Under the pieces are notes generated by a model, which saw only the letters and a program-made list of their open reading frames with translations, was not told the DNA's origin and searched no databases. 64,000 nt of DNA from Thermus scotoductus DSM 8553 (GTDB lineage: Bacteria; Deinococcota; Deinococci; Deinococcales; Thermaceae): contig NZ_KB905729.1 in NCBI RefSeq assembly GCF_000381045.1, positions 1-64,000 on the forward strand, written 5' to 3'. Below, piece by piece: positions 33,248 to 42,228 of this stretch. The number at the start of each line of letters is the position of its first letter. The stretch's first letter is position 1. The translations under genes were made by a program, and so were the position numbers.

Positions 33248-35666
33248 GCTTAACCAGTGGGAGTTGGAGAACGGGGTTATCTTCACCCGGGACGGGAGGA
33301 TGGAAGTGGGGGTGCGGATTCACCTCCCCCCCATGCTCCTGTTTTCCGACCAGGACCTTCTGGACTTCACGGAAAAGTTCGCCCAGTTTCTCCGGTTAAC
33401 GGTTCCCGAGGGGGAACGCTTCCGCCTCCTGGTAGAGGCCCGCAGGGAAGCCCAGGAATACCTCGAGGCCATCCGAAGGGAAAGGGGAACCTTCACCCAC
33501 CCCATGGGGCAGGTGTTTTTTGAAGAGAAGCTCCGGCTTTTTGAAAAGCTGGCGGCAGAAGGCATTTTGCGCACCTGGCGCTATTACGGGTTCTTAAGCC
33601 TCACGCCCCCCCGGGGGAGGGTAAGGGGGATGTTTTCCGAGAGGGAGTTGCGGGAAGCCATGGACAAAGCCCAGGCCGTGAGGTCTGAGATGGCGGTCCA
33701 GTTGGCTTCCGCAGGGGTAAAGGTGGAAGTGGCGGATGACGAGGAGCTTTTCAGCGTCATGTGGCGGTGGTTCAACCCCGAGAAGCCGACCCCCAGGTAC
33801 GAGCCGCCCAGGGAGCGGGCACCTTACGGTACCCCCGATTACCGTGGTTTGACCCAGCAGTTAGCCCAGACGGAGGTGGATAACGCTTATCCCACGTACA
33901 TCCGGGTGGGCAACTACTGGATAGGCGGAATAGCCATGGCTACCTCCCCGGATGTGACCTGGCCGGGCATAGCGGATGCTCTGCTGATGACGGAAGGGGA
34001 GTTTTACCTGGTGGTGGACTGGTACCACAAGCCGATAGAGCGGGAACTCCGAAGGATGTCCACCACCTTGCGCACCGCCACGGCCATGAGCAAGAGCGAT
34101 ACCGTGGTGGACCCCAGCGTGCATGTCAAGGCGGAGAACTACGGGGAAGCCATGAGGCGGGTGCAGGGGGAGAACCGCCACATCTTTGAGGTGGGCATCC
34201 ACCTGGTGCTCCTGGAAAACGATTTGCGGAGCATCAAGCGCAAAATCCCCATGGCGAAAGGCAGGTTTGCCAATGTGGGAGCCGCCAGGGCTATTCCCGT
34301 AGCCGATTTCTTTGAAGCCTGGGTTTCCCTTTCCCCCGGGTCGGGAAGGGTGCCCTACTACAAGGCCACCCTGCTGGAGGACAACGCCTCGGACCTCATG
34401 CCCACCTGGACCCCCTGGCGGGGATTGGACCGGGCCATGGCCGTGTACGAGGGGTCTGGGGGTGTGCCGGTGCAGATAGACCTCTTTTCCGACCGGTTCC
34501 CCGCCAAGCACGGGATTGTGGTGGGGGGCAGTGGACGTGGCAAGAGCTTTTTCGTGCAGTCCCTCATCAACCAGGTGGCCCTCAGGGGGATAGAGGTCGT
34601 CATCGTGGACCGGGGGTTCAACTATGTGTCCCTGGTGGAGCTTCTGGGGGGGAGCGTGGTGGTACTGGACCCAATAGAGGGAGCCAGCATCAATCCCTTT
34701 GAACTCAGGGAAGGTGAACTCTTCCCCCCGGAAGAGAAGAGGGACCTGATACGAGCCCTGTTCCGGGCCATGGTGCCCCCGCCCCAAAACGAACAGGAGG
34801 CTTCCGTGGAAGAAGCCATCTTCATGAGTGCCGTGGAGCAGACCTACCTCATGCAACAGCAGGAAGACGTCCACGGGAACAAAATTCTGGAACCCTTCAC
34901 CCTTTCCACCGTGGTGCGGAAGCTGAGGAACATGGAGCAGGTCAACGGCAAGCCCATGGGTCCCCAGGAAAAGGAAATCGCCAACCGGCTGGCCTACGTT
35001 CTGGACAACTGGACCGGGGATTCGGTATACGGCAGGTTGATAGACCGCCCCTCCACGGTTAACCTGGACAGCCCCATCATCTACTTTGAAACCAGCAGGT
35101 TGGGAAGCGATGGGCCGCTAACCCAGGTGGGGCTTCTCCTCATCTCCGACCTCATCTGGAAGAAGATAGCCAAGAAGCCGGGACCCAAACTGGTGGTCCT
35201 GGACGAAGCCTGGGCGCTTCTGAAAACCCGGTACGGGGCTACGGTGGTGGAGAGCCTGTACCGGCGGAGCCGGACCTTCGGTGCGGCCATCTACGCCATC
35301 ACCCAGGAGCTTAAGGACTTCACCACCGGGTACGCCCAGGGCATCATCAGCAACACCTACTACCACTACTTCCTTCCTGCCCCCGGGCAGGAAGAACACA
35401 TCATGAACCTCTTCAACATCCCGGAGAGGGCCATCCGAAATGCCTACAAGAACCTGGAGTTTAAGAAGGGGCAGTACTCGGAAGTGCTGGTGGTGCTACG
35501 GACGGGAACCGGTTTGGAAGGGGGAGTGGTGCGGGTGAGGGTTTCCCCCCTGGAGTACTGGGCCTATACTACGGATGCGAAAGACAAAATCCGTAGAGAG
35601 CAGGCAGTGGAAAAGTATGGTAGTCTAAAGGAGGCCCTTCTTGCTCTGGCCCGAGGGGAAGCATGA
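33207..35666 (+). CDS. virB4: VirB4/TrbE conjugation ATPase
   Basis: 819 aa. Start at ATG 33207 because AAGGAG lies 5-10 bases upstream; an in-frame ATG at 33192 has no such site. C-terminal ATPase: Walker A GSGRGKS at about 441, Walker B KLVVLDEAWALL at about 660, and ITQELKDF after it. The N-terminal half is the CagE/TrbE domain (GVIFTRDGRMEVGVRI). Energises pilus assembly and substrate transport at the inner membrane. Typical length (about 790-830). Overlaps the next gene (ATGA). Confidence 0.95.
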   Translation: MSLLGTKTLPLADELNQWELENGVIFTRDGRMEVGVRIHLPPMLLFSDQDLLDFTEKFAQFLRLTVPEGERFRLLVEARREAQEYLEAIRRERGTFTHPMGQVFFEEKLRLFEKLAAEGILRTWRYYGFLSLTPPRGRVRGMFSERELREAMDKAQAVRSEMAVQLASAGVKVEVADDEELFSVMWRWFNPEKPTPRYEPPRERAPYGTPDYRGLTQQLAQTEVDNAYPTYIRVGNYWIGGIAMATSPDVTWPGIADALLMTEGEFYLVVDWYHKPIERELRRMSTTLRTATAMSKSDTVVDPSVHVKAENYGEAMRRVQGENRHIFEVGIHLVLLENDLRSIKRKIPMAKGRFANVGAARAIPVADFFEAWVSLSPGSGRVPYYKATLLEDNASDLMPTWTPWRGLDRAMAVYEGSGGVPVQIDLFSDRFPAKHGIVVGGSGRGKSFFVQSLINQVALRGIEVVIVDRGFNYVSLVELLGGSVVVLDPIEGASINPFELREGELFPPEEKRDLIRALFRAMVPPPQNEQEASVEEAIFMSAVEQTYLMQQQEDVHGNKILEPFTLSTVVRKLRNMEQVNGKPMGPQEKEIANRLAYVLDNWTGDSVYGRLIDRPSTVNLDSPIIYFETSRLGSDGPLTQVGLLLISDLIWKKIAKKPGPKLVVLDEAWALLKTRYGATVVESLYRRSRTFGAAIYAITQELKDFTTGYAQGIISNTYYHYFLPAPGQEEHIMNLFNIPERAIRNAYKNLEFKKGQYSEVLVVLRTGTGLEGGVVRVRVSPLEYWAYTTDAKDKIRREQAVEKYGSLKEALLALARGEA

Positions 35667-36718
35667 AGCGGTGGGTAGTGGTTCTGACAATCGCTATCCT
35701 CTCCCTGGGAACCCCTTCCCGGGCGCAAACCTTCTGGGACACCCTGGGCAATCTCCTGAACCAGGGGTGCAACCTGACCGGGCAGTTCAACTTCGGGAGC
35801 AACTGGGAATGGCTCTGCACCATTAAAAGCGTGTACAGCAACTTCAAGTGGATTGCGGACAACTTCAGCCAGTACATGCAGGACCTCACGGTGCAGATGT
35901 TTATCGGTGCCCTGGAGGGCACCATGCAGTCCCTGGGGTGGTACATCGGTCCCGGGGTCAACCAGTTTGCGGAGGACCTGGCGAACTTTGCCAAGGATGT
36001 CCGCCGGGCTCCTCAGCTTCTGCGGCAGGCCATTGCCAGAGCCATGCTGGAAGACGCCAAGCAGAAATACCTTCCCTTAACCGGCAGATACCCCGCCTAC
36101 AGTCCACCTGACCTTCTGGAACGGCAGAAGAACACCAACCCCACCATCGCCACGGGATACCTGGGGCAGTTTATGAACCAGGTGAAGCAAATCGGTAAGC
36201 GGGCGGGTGCGGTGGAGGCGGTGTCCAATATAGCCAAGGAAATGGAGAAAAAAGGTGAGTCCCTAACCAATGTGACAAAGCTGACATCGCAGATACTCAC
36301 ACCGAAAGAAGCCGAGCAGAGCACCAACGGCGTGGTAAAAACCGGTGTCGCGGACACGCTTGTGGAGAGGGCTAAGACGGCGGCTTCCGCCCGGGAGGTG
36401 ATGGAGATAACCGTGGAGGCCATTTCCTACCTCCTTCGCCTGCAGGCCGCCAGCAACCCCCTTCTGCTGGATTTCATGCAGGCCCAGTTGCAGGCCCAAC
36501 TGTACAGCAACGGGTCCATTATCGGGCTCTACGACCAGATGGCGCAACAAGCTGAGAACGAGGTGGGGCAGGCCGAGTTTGAGCTTCAGGCGTATGCCAT
36601 TGCCGCCAATGAGGGAGCAAGGGAGGCGGAGCTGGAGCTGGGCAACATCAGCAACATGTTCGTTGATATAGCCAGCATGGCCGACAACCTGCCGGACGGG
36701 GGGTCCTTGCAGTGGTAG
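35663..36718 (+). CDS. VirB5/TrbJ-like secreted protein
   Basis: 351 aa; signal peptide VVVLTIAILSLGTPSRAQ. Mature protein predicted helical, with QLLRQAIARAMLEDAKQKY, LVERAKTAASAREVMEITVEAISYLLRLQ and a QAQLQAQLYSN segment. Position between virB4 and virB6 and helical make-up match TrbJ/VirB5, which caps pilus tips or acts in the periplasm. Sequence motifs for VirB5 are weak, so the call leans on synteny. Confidence 0.66.
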   Translation: MKRWVVVLTIAILSLGTPSRAQTFWDTLGNLLNQGCNLTGQFNFGSNWEWLCTIKSVYSNFKWIADNFSQYMQDLTVQMFIGALEGTMQSLGWYIGPGVNQFAEDLANFAKDVRRAPQLLRQAIARAMLEDAKQKYLPLTGRYPAYSPPDLLERQKNTNPTIATGYLGQFMNQVKQIGKRAGAVEAVSNIAKEMEKKGESLTNVTKLTSQILTPKEAEQSTNGVVKTGVADTLVERAKTAASAREVMEITVEAISYLLRLQAASNPLLLDFMQAQLQAQLYSNGSIIGLYDQMAQQAENEVGQAEFELQAYAIAANEGAREAELELGNISNMFVDIASMADNLPDGGSLQW

Positions 36719-36728
36719 GAGGTGAAGC

Positions 36729-37889
36729 ATGAACCTTCCCGGAATACCCGACTACACCTACTTCATCTCGCAGTTCATCAACGGGGTGCAGGGTATAGGT
36801 CTGAGTACCTGGTTCAATGTAGCGGCCCAAACCGCTATTGTGTTCGCTTTCGTATGGGCCATAGCCCTCTTCGCCTGGGGAAACCGCATGGCGGCTCAGG
36901 CCACTTTCATCCGGGCTATGGTGGCCCTCCTTCTCTTCAACCTGGGCACCCGCCCGGAAGGACAGGCCCTCAGGGCGGCCCTTTACGACGGGTGGAAAGC
37001 CGCCCACCAGAGTGCGGTAAGGAAAGGTGTGTCCCCCGTGGCTAACGCCATGGGCAATGCCCTGAACGACCTGAAAGACATGACCAAGCAAACCCTGGTG
37101 GTAGCCAGCACCTTTGCGGTGGGTGGGTTCACCGCCCAGGTGCTGAAGGGTGGAGTCAGGGGAGCGCAGGTGGCGGTACGGGCGGCTACGGAAGCCAAGG
37201 GGAAGCTGGGTGGAGCCCAGAAGGGTATTGCGGGAACCGGTGTTTACCAGGCGGTGAGGGCCAGCACCCAAAGGATAGGATGGGGAGCCCTCATGCTCAC
37301 CGTTCCCTATACCGCCGCCATGATGATTTCGGGAATCATGGTGTACATGGCGCTGGTACTGTTTCCCCTCGCCGCCACGGGTCTGGCCCTGGGGTATTCC
37401 GGGCTGGTTCGGGCCGTGGCAACCCTGTACCTGTCCGGGCTTCTGTTGGGGGTGGCATCCCCCCTGGTGTTCGGGGCATCCGTTCAACTGATGATGCACA
37501 ATAGCGTCCGGCAGATACAGCAACAGGTACAGCAGGTCATGGCCCAGGCTGAGCAGATCAAGCAGGTGAACGAGGCCAACATCGCCCGCTTGCGGAGCGA
37601 GGTGGAAACCTATGCCCAGGAAGTCATCAGCTCCTCTGGACAGCAACAACCGCAAAATGCCTGGCAGAGGTTCGTGGACTGGATGGGGGACCGGGTGTCC
37701 GGGGCGGCCAATGCGATTAACAACGCCTTCAACGCCCTTCTCACACCCCTCAACAACATGCTGAATGCCCTGACCACCTGGCTGGTATCGGGGTTAGTGA
37801 GCATCGCCCTTCTCATCATCTCTACCCTGGCTATCATCATAGGTTCCGCCTGGACCGTCAACCGCTTGGCGGGGGCCATCAGGGTATAG
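36729..37889 (+). CDS. VirB6/TrbL-like polytopic membrane channel protein
   Basis: 386 aa. About six hydrophobic segments: TAIVFAFVWAIALFAWG, FIRAMVALLLFNLG, LMLTVPYTAAMMISGIMVYMALVLFPLAATGLALGY, LYLSGLLLGVASPLVF, LVSGLVSIALLIISTLAIIIG. A coiled stretch around 258-305 (QQQVQQVMAQAEQIKQVNEANI) lies between membrane helices. VirB6 family proteins guide DNA through the inner membrane. Shine-Dalgarno GGAGGTGAAGC precedes the ATG; 10 bases separate it from the previous gene. Confidence 0.85.
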   Translation: MNLPGIPDYTYFISQFINGVQGIGLSTWFNVAAQTAIVFAFVWAIALFAWGNRMAAQATFIRAMVALLLFNLGTRPEGQALRAALYDGWKAAHQSAVRKGVSPVANAMGNALNDLKDMTKQTLVVASTFAVGGFTAQVLKGGVRGAQVAVRAATEAKGKLGGAQKGIAGTGVYQAVRASTQRIGWGALMLTVPYTAAMMISGIMVYMALVLFPLAATGLALGYSGLVRAVATLYLSGLLLGVASPLVFGASVQLMMHNSVRQIQQQVQQVMAQAEQIKQVNEANIARLRSEVETYAQEVISSSGQQQPQNAWQRFVDWMGDRVSGAANAINNAFNALLTPLNNMLNALTTWLVSGLVSIALLIISTLAIIIGSAWTVNRLAGAIRV

Positions 37890-37892
37890 CCC

Positions 37893-40340
37893 ATGAAAGC
37901 CGGTGTGGGGAACAACTCGGGAAAGCGGATTTGGCTGGCGGTGTTCGTCCTGACCCTCCTCCTCATCTTCGGGGGGATGGTCTACGGGTTCTGGACCTTT
38001 GTCCGGGGGGTTATGGAAGCCGCCGGGGAGTTGCAGGCACGGGGTGTGAGCGTTTTTCAATGCCTGGGCAACCGTGCCTGCAACCAGTGGTTCCAGAACA
38101 AGGCGGCTTCTCGCTTTGACGCCAACCTGCCTTATTACCTGCTTCCCCTGGTTCCCCTGGCGGCCTTAGCCAGGGTGAGGCTGAACGAGAAGCCCAGGAA
38201 GGCTCCCGGGCTTTCCCGCTTCGCCACCAAGGACGACCTGAGCAGGTACCTGCACGGAAAGGACCGGAGCGGGTGGTTGGGGCTTTACGAGGGCAAAGTG
38301 GTTCGGTATCCCTTCAGGGCCAGGTTTGCCCACACCCTGGTGCTGGGCCAGCCCGGGGCGGGGAAGACCAGCCGTTTCTACGAACCCAACCTCCTGATGG
38401 ATGCCCTGGACGGCAACAGCGTGGTGGTCATAGACCTGAAATGGCCCAACACCCAGGGCTTTCCCCGGTTTATCCCCGTCTTTGAGAACACCGGGCACAG
38501 GATAGAGCTTTTCCTGCCGTACACGGAAGGTACCAAAAAGCTCCCCCTGCTTCGGGATGCCGCCGACCCCCTGGTAGCCATGGAGATTGCCGAGGGGATT
38601 ATCCCCGTAGACCAGAAGGCCACCACCATGACCTTCTACAAGGAGCAGGAACGGGCTATCCTCTCGGTGCTCCTTCGGCTGGAAGCCACCGTAGGCACGG
38701 GGTCCATGGGAAGGCTGGTGCGCCTGCTGAAGCAGGGGTACAAGGAAGTGGAAAGCTTCGTGGAGGACCTGGGGGACGAACGGGCCAAGGAAGAGATGGG
38801 CTTTTTCATTGACCTGACCCCGAACCAGAAGACGGGGTTGATAGCGGGCCTTCTGGGCAAACTCCAGCCCTTTGACGACCCCCGCCTTGAAAGGGCCACC
38901 AGCCGGGGCACCGAGGAGGAAGAGATTGATGTCACGGAAATCGCCCGCACCCCCACCTTCTTCTACATCGGCATTCCCCAGGACCAGCTTATGGAGGGTG
39001 TGGGGCAGGTGTTCCTGCAAATGGTGGTGCGCTACATCAACCGTACCCTGTTGCGGGAAGCCCGCTACCACGGTGGGAAGTGTCCCGTCCCGGTAATCAT
39101 CTACCTGGACGAGTGGGCCAACCTGGGATACCTGCCCGGCATGGACGTAATGTTGGCAACGGTGCGGGAACGCCAGATAGCCTATGTGCTCACCTTGCAG
39201 AACCTCTACCAGGGCATCAAGGACTACGGGGAAGCGGAGTTCCGGGCCATCGTGAACAACCTGGGACACTGGGTCATCTTCCCCTACGCCATCTCCATAG
39301 AGGACCGCATGTACCTCAGCAGGTTCATGGGGGAAACCACCGCTTACGAAACCGCCGTAGCCCGGGGATGGTCAGGGGTTATCCCCGTCTTTGACCCCAG
39401 ATTGCAGGTGGTGGAGAAGGAAGTGGCCCGGGCACTCCTATCCCCCCTGGAGATGAACGAGTTTCAGGAGGGCCAGGCCCTGGTGATCGGCCCCGGCATC
39501 TATCCCGTGCAGGTGTGGCTACCCCGGGTGGACGAAAGAAAAATCGGGGGGTACCGCAATCCCCTGTACGCCTACGGGAAATACCTCGGGGAACTCAGGA
39601 ATGCCCCGGAAGAGGTCATGGCAGAGGTGGAAAGGAGGCTCTTCGCCGTCCCGGAAGAAGCAGAGCGTTCCCCCGTGTCCCGCTTCCGGGAATGGGTAGA
39701 GGCGGTGCTGGAAGGCCAGTACCCTGTCAGGCTCTTCCGGGACCCCAAAACCCTGGCCCTCACCAAGGTCCATGTGGACCGGGAGCAGTTGCCCGAAATC
39801 CTGACCTCTCCCCCTTTCTTCCCCGAGTGGAAGCGGCAGGGGTGGGCTAGGTTTGAGAAAAACGACAAGGCCATCGCCATTCTTCCCAAAGGGATGGATG
39901 TTCTCCCCGGGGAAACCCTGAAGGCCCTGGAGCGCCTCGGCCTGGCCTGGAAGCTCATAGATTGGGTCAAGGACCACCGCAACCTCATCAAGGGAATATC
40001 GGAGGACGTCAAATCTCCCATGGCCTACTTTGAGGAAGCAACCCTGATTATCCCCGAAACGGTATACCGGGACATCTTCGGCGAAGAACTCCCCAGGGTC
40101 AGGGAACTCCTGTCCCCCCAGAAGTCTACTCGCAAAGGAATGAAGGGCGTAAAACTACCCGCTGTGGTAGAATACCCCTGGGATAACAGGGATGAGCCCG
40201 ATAAGGAAGCGCCCCGCAACCCACGCACCGACCGAACCCCCGGAGAACCCCAAGGGGTTCCCCCGGGAGAAGGGGATTCACCCAAGCAGGGCGCTGATAA
40301 GAAGCGGCATCCTGGCGGTTTGGATTGGCTTTTTGAGTAG
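37893..40340 (+). CDS. virD4: VirD4/TraG coupling protein
   Basis: 815 aa. N-terminal membrane pair (LAVFVLTLLLIFGGMVYGFW and YYLLPLVPLAALARV); Walker A LGQPGAGKTS at about 151, followed by VVVIDLKWPN; Walker B PVIIYLDEWANLGYLPGMDVMLATVRERQI at about 400 with the family segment. Couples DNA-protein substrate to the secretion channel. C-terminal about 80 residues are charged and disordered (DEPDKEAPRNPRTDRTPGEP). Overlaps the next open reading frame by 149 bases. Confidence 0.93.
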   Translation: MKAGVGNNSGKRIWLAVFVLTLLLIFGGMVYGFWTFVRGVMEAAGELQARGVSVFQCLGNRACNQWFQNKAASRFDANLPYYLLPLVPLAALARVRLNEKPRKAPGLSRFATKDDLSRYLHGKDRSGWLGLYEGKVVRYPFRARFAHTLVLGQPGAGKTSRFYEPNLLMDALDGNSVVVIDLKWPNTQGFPRFIPVFENTGHRIELFLPYTEGTKKLPLLRDAADPLVAMEIAEGIIPVDQKATTMTFYKEQERAILSVLLRLEATVGTGSMGRLVRLLKQGYKEVESFVEDLGDERAKEEMGFFIDLTPNQKTGLIAGLLGKLQPFDDPRLERATSRGTEEEEIDVTEIARTPTFFYIGIPQDQLMEGVGQVFLQMVVRYINRTLLREARYHGGKCPVPVIIYLDEWANLGYLPGMDVMLATVRERQIAYVLTLQNLYQGIKDYGEAEFRAIVNNLGHWVIFPYAISIEDRMYLSRFMGETTAYETAVARGWSGVIPVFDPRLQVVEKEVARALLSPLEMNEFQEGQALVIGPGIYPVQVWLPRVDERKIGGYRNPLYAYGKYLGELRNAPEEVMAEVERRLFAVPEEAERSPVSRFREWVEAVLEGQYPVRLFRDPKTLALTKVHVDREQLPEILTSPPFFPEWKRQGWARFEKNDKAIAILPKGMDVLPGETLKALERLGLAWKLIDWVKDHRNLIKGISEDVKSPMAYFEEATLIIPETVYRDIFGEELPRVRELLSPQKSTRKGMKGVKLPAVVEYPWDNRDEPDKEAPRNPRTDRTPGEPQGVPPGEGDSPKQGADKKRHPGGLDWLFE

Positions 40341-40812
40341 CGCCTGGGCGTTTTCCTGGGAGGGTTTTCTACCCCTGGTGGAGAGGGGTCAGCACGTGAT
40401 GGTGGTGGCCCCTGTTTTTCGGGAGAGGCCTCTGATGGAGGCCATATGGAGGCGGCTGAGGGATGGGAAAGGGGGGGTGTACCTGGTGGGGTCAAGGGAG
40501 GCCCCCAACGATGGGGCCAGCTACTTCCTGGTGTTTTCTTACTGGGGAGCGGGGCTGTATTTGGTGGACCCCTGGCCCTTGAAGCCTGAGGGGTCCTTTG
40601 TGCTGGTGGATGGGCGGCGTGGGGTATTGGGACCCCAGGTGGCGGGGCTTTCTGACCCTGACGGGAAAACCCGGGAGTTGAGCGAGGAGGAGGTCAAGGT
40701 CTGGTGGGAGTACGGGAGAAAGCTGATAGCGGCGGGCAGTGAGTACCGGTATGACCTGAAAGCGCAGGCTCTTCTGCATGTGATGCGGCGGTTAGGGCTG
40801 ATTAGGAGGTGA
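40192..40812 (+). CDS. Secreted protein with degenerate phospholipase-D-like fold
   Basis: 206 aa if it begins at ATG 40192; the first about 33 residues overlap the virD4 3' end in another frame and look non-native, so the true start may be later, near the signal peptide SGILAVWIGFLSSAWAFS. The mature part HVMVVAPVFRERPLMEAIWRRL, VYLVGSRE, YFLVFSYWGAGLYLVD and KPEGSFVLVDGRRGVLG follows the PLD half-fold pattern (strand-helix-strand, then a strand with K and VDG), but H of HxK is absent. Activity uncertain. Confidence 0.55.
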   Translation: MSPIRKRPATHAPTEPPENPKGFPREKGIHPSRALIRSGILAVWIGFLSSAWAFSWEGFLPLVERGQHVMVVAPVFRERPLMEAIWRRLRDGKGGVYLVGSREAPNDGASYFLVFSYWGAGLYLVDPWPLKPEGSFVLVDGRRGVLGPQVAGLSDPDGKTRELSEEEVKVWWEYGRKLIAAGSEYRYDLKAQALLHVMRRLGLIRR

Positions 40813-40814
40813 AG

Positions 40815-41000
40815 ATGAGGTTTCCCCTGTGGGCGAAGGTGCTCCTGTGGTTGGAAGTACCCATGGTGTTCCTGCTGAACATCTGGCTCACCCCGTATGC
40901 CGTTCTCGTGGCCTGGGGTGTACCCATCCTCTGGGACCGGTGGGTAAACCATCTGGAGCTTATGGAGGAGATGGCCTATCTGAAGGATGAGGGGCATTAA
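40815..41000 (+). CDS. Small membrane protein
   Basis: 61 aa; AGGAGGTGAAG before the ATG. One membrane helix (VLLWLEVPMVFLLNIWLTPYAVLVAWGVPILW) and an acidic C-terminus (ELMEEMAYLKDEGH). Overlaps the transglycosylase start by 14 bases. Function unknown. Confidence 0.65.
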   Translation: MRFPLWAKVLLWLEVPMVFLLNIWLTPYAVLVAWGVPILWDRWVNHLELMEEMAYLKDEGH

Positions 41001-41466
41001 GGCAGTCATCCCGGTAGCCGTTCTCCTGGGATTGGGATACGCTTGCGGGTATGTCCCGCACAACCTTTGGGAGAAAACCTGGCGCTACGCCATGGGATTC
41101 GGGGTAGACCCCTACCTGGTGGCGGCGGTGGTCTGGGTGGAAAGCGGCTACTGCACAGGTGCGGTGGGTAAAGCCGGGGAGCTTGGCCTGGGCCAGTTCA
41201 TGCCTGGGACCTGGAAGCGGGTGACGGGAGCCCCCCTGGAGTGGCGGGCTCATCCCGATTGGGCGCTCTGGGCCACGGCCAAGCATCTGAGGGAGCTTTG
41301 GGAGGCCACCCGGGACTGGCGGCTGGCCCTAGCCGCTTACAACGCCGGGCTGGGGGCAGTTAGGGCGGGGAGGATACCGGCCTCCACCCGGAGGTATGTG
41401 GAGAAGGTGCTGAGCACCTACTGGCATTGGGTCAGACGGGTTCAACCCGTGAGGGGAGAGAGATGA
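40987..41466 (+). CDS. VirB1-like lytic transglycosylase (SLT domain)
   Basis: 159 aa; N-terminal signal segment VIPVAVLLGLGYACG. Catalytic glutamate E52 in VVWVESGYC; GELGLGQFMPGTW and LALAAYNAGLGAV are the next SLT motifs, with YVEKVLSTYW near the end. Cleaves peptidoglycan to make room for the secretion channel. Overlaps both neighbours. Confidence 0.9.
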   Translation: MRGIKAVIPVAVLLGLGYACGYVPHNLWEKTWRYAMGFGVDPYLVAAVVWVESGYCTGAVGKAGELGLGQFMPGTWKRVTGAPLEWRAHPDWALWATAKHLRELWEATRDWRLALAAYNAGLGAVRAGRIPASTRRYVEKVLSTYWHWVRRVQPVRGER

Positions 41467-42206
41467 GGCTGAAAGGCTTCCTCAGCGGGCTTCTCATCCT
41501 GGCTTACACCTTTGCCCTGGTGATGTCCACGGGGCACCTCAGCGAGTGGTACCGGCTTACCCTGGGCAGTCTGCCCGGGTGGTTTGCCGTGGGATTGGCC
41601 GCCGCCCTGGAGATGAGTGCCTTCTTGCTTTCCCTATTGTCCAACTCCCTGCTAAAGGGGTCCAGGTGGGCTTCCTGGGGTGCAGTGGTAGCCCTGGGAT
41701 TGGTATGGGTAGGCAACTACTTCTCCATGCGCCGGGCCGGAGAAGGGATACCGGAAGTGGAAATCTTCCTGTCCTCCCTCTTCGTGCCTGTGTCTACCTA
41801 TGTGGTAGCAAAGGTTCTCGGTGAACTGCTGGAAGTAGACCCCAGGGTCGCCCGGGTTTCCAGCGTAGTTGCTTTGCCCGAGTCAGCGAAGCTATCTTGT
41901 GGGCAAACACATTTGCGTAAGCAAGGAGACCAGGATACGGGCTACGCCCATGACACGGGTTCCGCCCGTGATACGCCCGTACCCCCGGTTTTACCGGTAG
42001 ACCGGGACAGGCAACCGCCCCGAAGGGATTGGCGGAGAGCGTACCTGGAAGCCCTGGCAACGCCCAGGGGAGCCCGGGAGCTTGTGGAAACTCTCGGGGT
42101 AGCCAAGCCCACGGTGTACAAGCAACTGAAAATCCTGGAGAAGGAGGGCAGGGTGCGCAATCTGGGAGGCAAGTGGGTAAGGGTGGAAGAGGTTCATTTG
42201 GGGTAG
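41463..42206 (+). CDS. Membrane-anchored winged-helix protein
   Basis: 247 aa from ATG 41463 (ATGA coupling). Four hydrophobic segments in 1-125 (FLSGLLILAYTFALVMS, WFAVGLAAALEMSAFLLSLLSN, WASWGAVVALGLVWVGNYF, SLFVPVSTYVVAKVLG); linker about 125-185; C-terminal HTH (ALATPRGARELVETLGVAKPTVYKQLKILEKEGRVRNLG). The linker contains a family B insertion (VALP ... GQTHLRKQ) and nearby palindromes reading DTGYAHDTGSARDT. A DNA-binding domain tethered to the membrane may regulate transfer genes or hold element DNA at the channel. Confidence 0.72.
   Translation: MRLKGFLSGLLILAYTFALVMSTGHLSEWYRLTLGSLPGWFAVGLAAALEMSAFLLSLLSNSLLKGSRWASWGAVVALGLVWVGNYFSMRRAGEGIPEVEIFLSSLFVPVSTYVVAKVLGELLEVDPRVARVSSVVALPESAKLSCGQTHLRKQGDQDTGYAHDTGSARDTPVPPVLPVDRDRQPPRRDWRRAYLEALATPRGARELVETLGVAKPTVYKQLKILEKEGRVRNLGGKWVRVEEVHLG
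41868..41925 (+). repeat. Palindromic in-frame element, family B, copy 2 (long loop)
   Basis: GTTGCTTTGCCC ... GGGCAAACACATTTGCGTA then AGCAAG, the same ends as 14616-14655 but with 21 bases between the inner arms instead of 3. Encodes VALPESAKLSCGQTHLRKQ in the linker. Just downstream (41952-41966) ACGGG/CCCGT arms recur, an apparent composite. Confidence 0.72.
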
Positions 42207-42228
42207 GGGCCCAAAGCGGAGGCCGTCC

